Assembly (NCBI GenBank): GCA_946497265.1
Contig: CAMMKL010000128.1
Span: forward strand, 1 to 6,264
DNA from: an uncultured Clostridia bacterium
GTDB taxonomy: Bacteria; Bacillota; Clostridia; Oscillospirales; Acutalibacteraceae
Length of the DNA: 6,264 nucleotides
Direction: 5' to 3'
Shown: positions 5,215 to 6,264 of the stretch, piece by piece
Position numbering within the stretch: the first letter of the stretch is position 1
How the letters are laid out: the number at the start of each line of letters is the position of its first letter
Position numbers and translations under genes: made by a program
The notes under the pieces: model-generated
Told to the model about the DNA's origin: nothing
Database searches by the model: none
Seen by the model: the letters and a program-made list of their open reading frames with translations, nothing else

Positions 5215-6264
5215 ATGCGCATCGCAATCTTTACAGAAGCTTACCTGCCGTATATCAGCGGCATTGTGACAAACCTGGAAGACCTTACCGAGCAGCTGGA
5301 ACTTCTGGGACATAACGTACTGATTGTAACCTCAGATCCGAAGGCCCGTGATTTCCATATGCAGGGCAATGTCCTGCGCTGCCCCGCCAAACCGGCAAAA
5401 AACCAGTTCGGGTTCTGCATTGCCAATCCTTCCAGCAGCGGGTTTAGCGCACGGCTGGAAAAATTCAGGCCCGACGCTCTTCATATCCATACCGCTTCCC
5501 CTATCGGGATAGCGGCAACAAGATTCGCGGCAAAATATGACCTGCCTATGGTATTTACGATCCACGACTATTTTGAAAATCAGCTCCACTACTTAGCTTC
5601 CTCCCGGCTGATGGAACCGGCGGCCCGTATCGCAGGGCGAGGCCGCTTCAAGGAGTGCGCCGATAACGCCGATATCATCACATGCGCTTCCAAAAAAGCC
5701 GAAACTTACCTGAAAGCCTGCAAAATCAAGAGGAATTTGACGGTCGTCCCCAACAGCATCGACCACCATCGCTTTGATTACGCCAGGGTCCCTTTAACCA
5801 AAATCGCCCAGCTTAAACGGAACCTGAATCTGAGCCCTGAAAAATCCATCGCCCTTTTCGCCGGCAGCCTCGTCCTCGAAAAGGGCGTGGACAAGCTTCT
5901 GGAGCAATGGGCATCCCAGATCAAAGCGCGGGATAACATTCAGCTCTTGATCATTGGAGACGGCCCGGAAGCACATCCGCTCGCTGTATGGGCAAAAGAG
6001 CTGGGCATTGCCAGGCAGGTAAGCTTTTTAGGCGCTGTCCCGCACAGCAAAATGCTGGAATATTATGCAATCGGCGATTTCTATGTGACGGCGTCGCAGA
6101 ACGACCTGATGTCCATGTCGGTATTGGAGGCCATTTGCTGCGGGCTGCCCGTCCTGGCGCCGTCAGACCCACTGAACCCCGATCAAATCAAGGAGGGCGT
6201 CAACGGCTTCGCTTATAAGACCACAAGGGAATTTGGGAATTATGTGAAAAAATTCGCTTCCCTG
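5215..6264 (+). CDS. GT4-type glycosyltransferase (GT-B fold), 3' end missing
   Basis: The first 350 codons of a retaining GT-B glycosyltransferase; the end lies beyond the right edge. The N-terminal acceptor domain opens with MRIAIFTEAYLPYISGI, the usual first strand and glycine-containing loop, then HNVLIVTS (33-40), HIHTASPIGIAA (90-101) and FTIHDYFENQLHYL (114-127). The linker VVPNSID (177-183) leads into the donor-binding domain, with AGSLVLEKGVDKLL (216-229), IIGDGPE (246-252), VSFLGAVPH (269-277) and SVLEAICCGLPVLA (302-315). Relatives transfer sugars to diacylglycerol, phosphatidylinositol or other lipid acceptors, and the layout is closest to glycolipid-forming enzymes, but the acceptor cannot be read here. 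Two donor-site motifs deviate: GS replaces the usual GR before xxxEKG, and aspartate 297 replaces the first glutamate of the EX7E motif. ATG at 5215 has AAAGGGTG six bases upstream and an in-frame TAA at 5200. No signal peptide or membrane helix is visible. Confidence 0.9.
   Translation, partial: MRIAIFTEAYLPYISGIVTNLEDLTEQLELLGHNVLIVTSDPKARDFHMQGNVLRCPAKPAKNQFGFCIANPSSSGFSARLEKFRPDALHIHTASPIGIAATRFAAKYDLPMVFTIHDYFENQLHYLASSRLMEPAARIAGRGRFKECADNADIITCASKKAETYLKACKIKRNLTVVPNSIDHHRFDYARVPLTKIAQLKRNLNLSPEKSIALFAGSLVLEKGVDKLLEQWASQIKARDNIQLLIIGDGPEAHPLAVWAKELGIARQVSFLGAVPHSKMLEYYAIGDFYVTASQNDLMSMSVLEAICCGLPVLAPSDPLNPDQIKEGVNGFAYKTTREFGNYVKKFASL

Noticed and set aside
5006..5227. 73-residue minus-strand frame across the divergent region.
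   Set aside because: It overlaps both predicted promoters and the glycosyltransferase start and has no recognisable domain.
5195..5269. Leader peptide from TTG at 5195 with AGAAGGAT upstream.
   Set aside because: The spacing is long, the start is weak, and the frame is simply an out-of-frame read of the glycosyltransferase start.

Overview
The window reads as a conserved Firmicutes housekeeping cluster, most likely from class Clostridia with a mid-range GC genome. Five recognisable genes on the minus strand run, in transcription order, hprK, murB, rapZ, whiA and dnaE. A GNAT-type N-acetyltransferase sits between whiA and dnaE. The combination of HPr kinase/phosphorylase, WhiA and RapZ in one run supports a Gram-positive, low-GC-lineage origin. 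I cannot name the genus from sequence alone.

Layout from left to right: 1-266 is the 5' end of dnaE (minus, cut by the left edge). 341-847 is a RimJ/RimL-like acetyltransferase (minus). 848-1012 is a small AT-rich gap with a 7-bp inverted repeat. 1013-1945 is whiA, 1958-2815 rapZ and 2838-3773 murB (all minus, spaced by 12 and 22 bases, so surely co-transcribed). 3774-3924 is a 151-base gap without a recognisable gene. 3925-4893 is hprK (minus). 4894-5214 is a divergent control region with a promoter facing each way and two perfect hairpins in the hprK leader. From 5215 to the right edge a GT4-type glycosyltransferase runs on the plus strand, incomplete at its 3' end.

Functionally the minus-strand genes combine carbon control (HprK acts on HPr), peptidoglycan precursor synthesis (MurB), a P-loop regulator linked to amino-sugar metabolism in other bacteria (RapZ), a DNA-binding protein tied to cell division and sporulation (WhiA), and replication (DnaE). 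No rho-independent terminator is visible between hprK and dnaE, so a long transcript starting near 5063 and leaving the window at the left is plausible, although internal promoters cannot be excluded.

I see no mobile element, CRISPR array, tRNA, rRNA or clear novel system. The points most worth a second look are the glycosyltransferase, which has non-canonical residues at two donor-site motifs; the structured hprK leader; the absence of yvcK and crh from their usual places beside whiA; the acetyltransferase in the whiA-dnaE interval; and the intact metal-site residues in the DnaE PHP domain.
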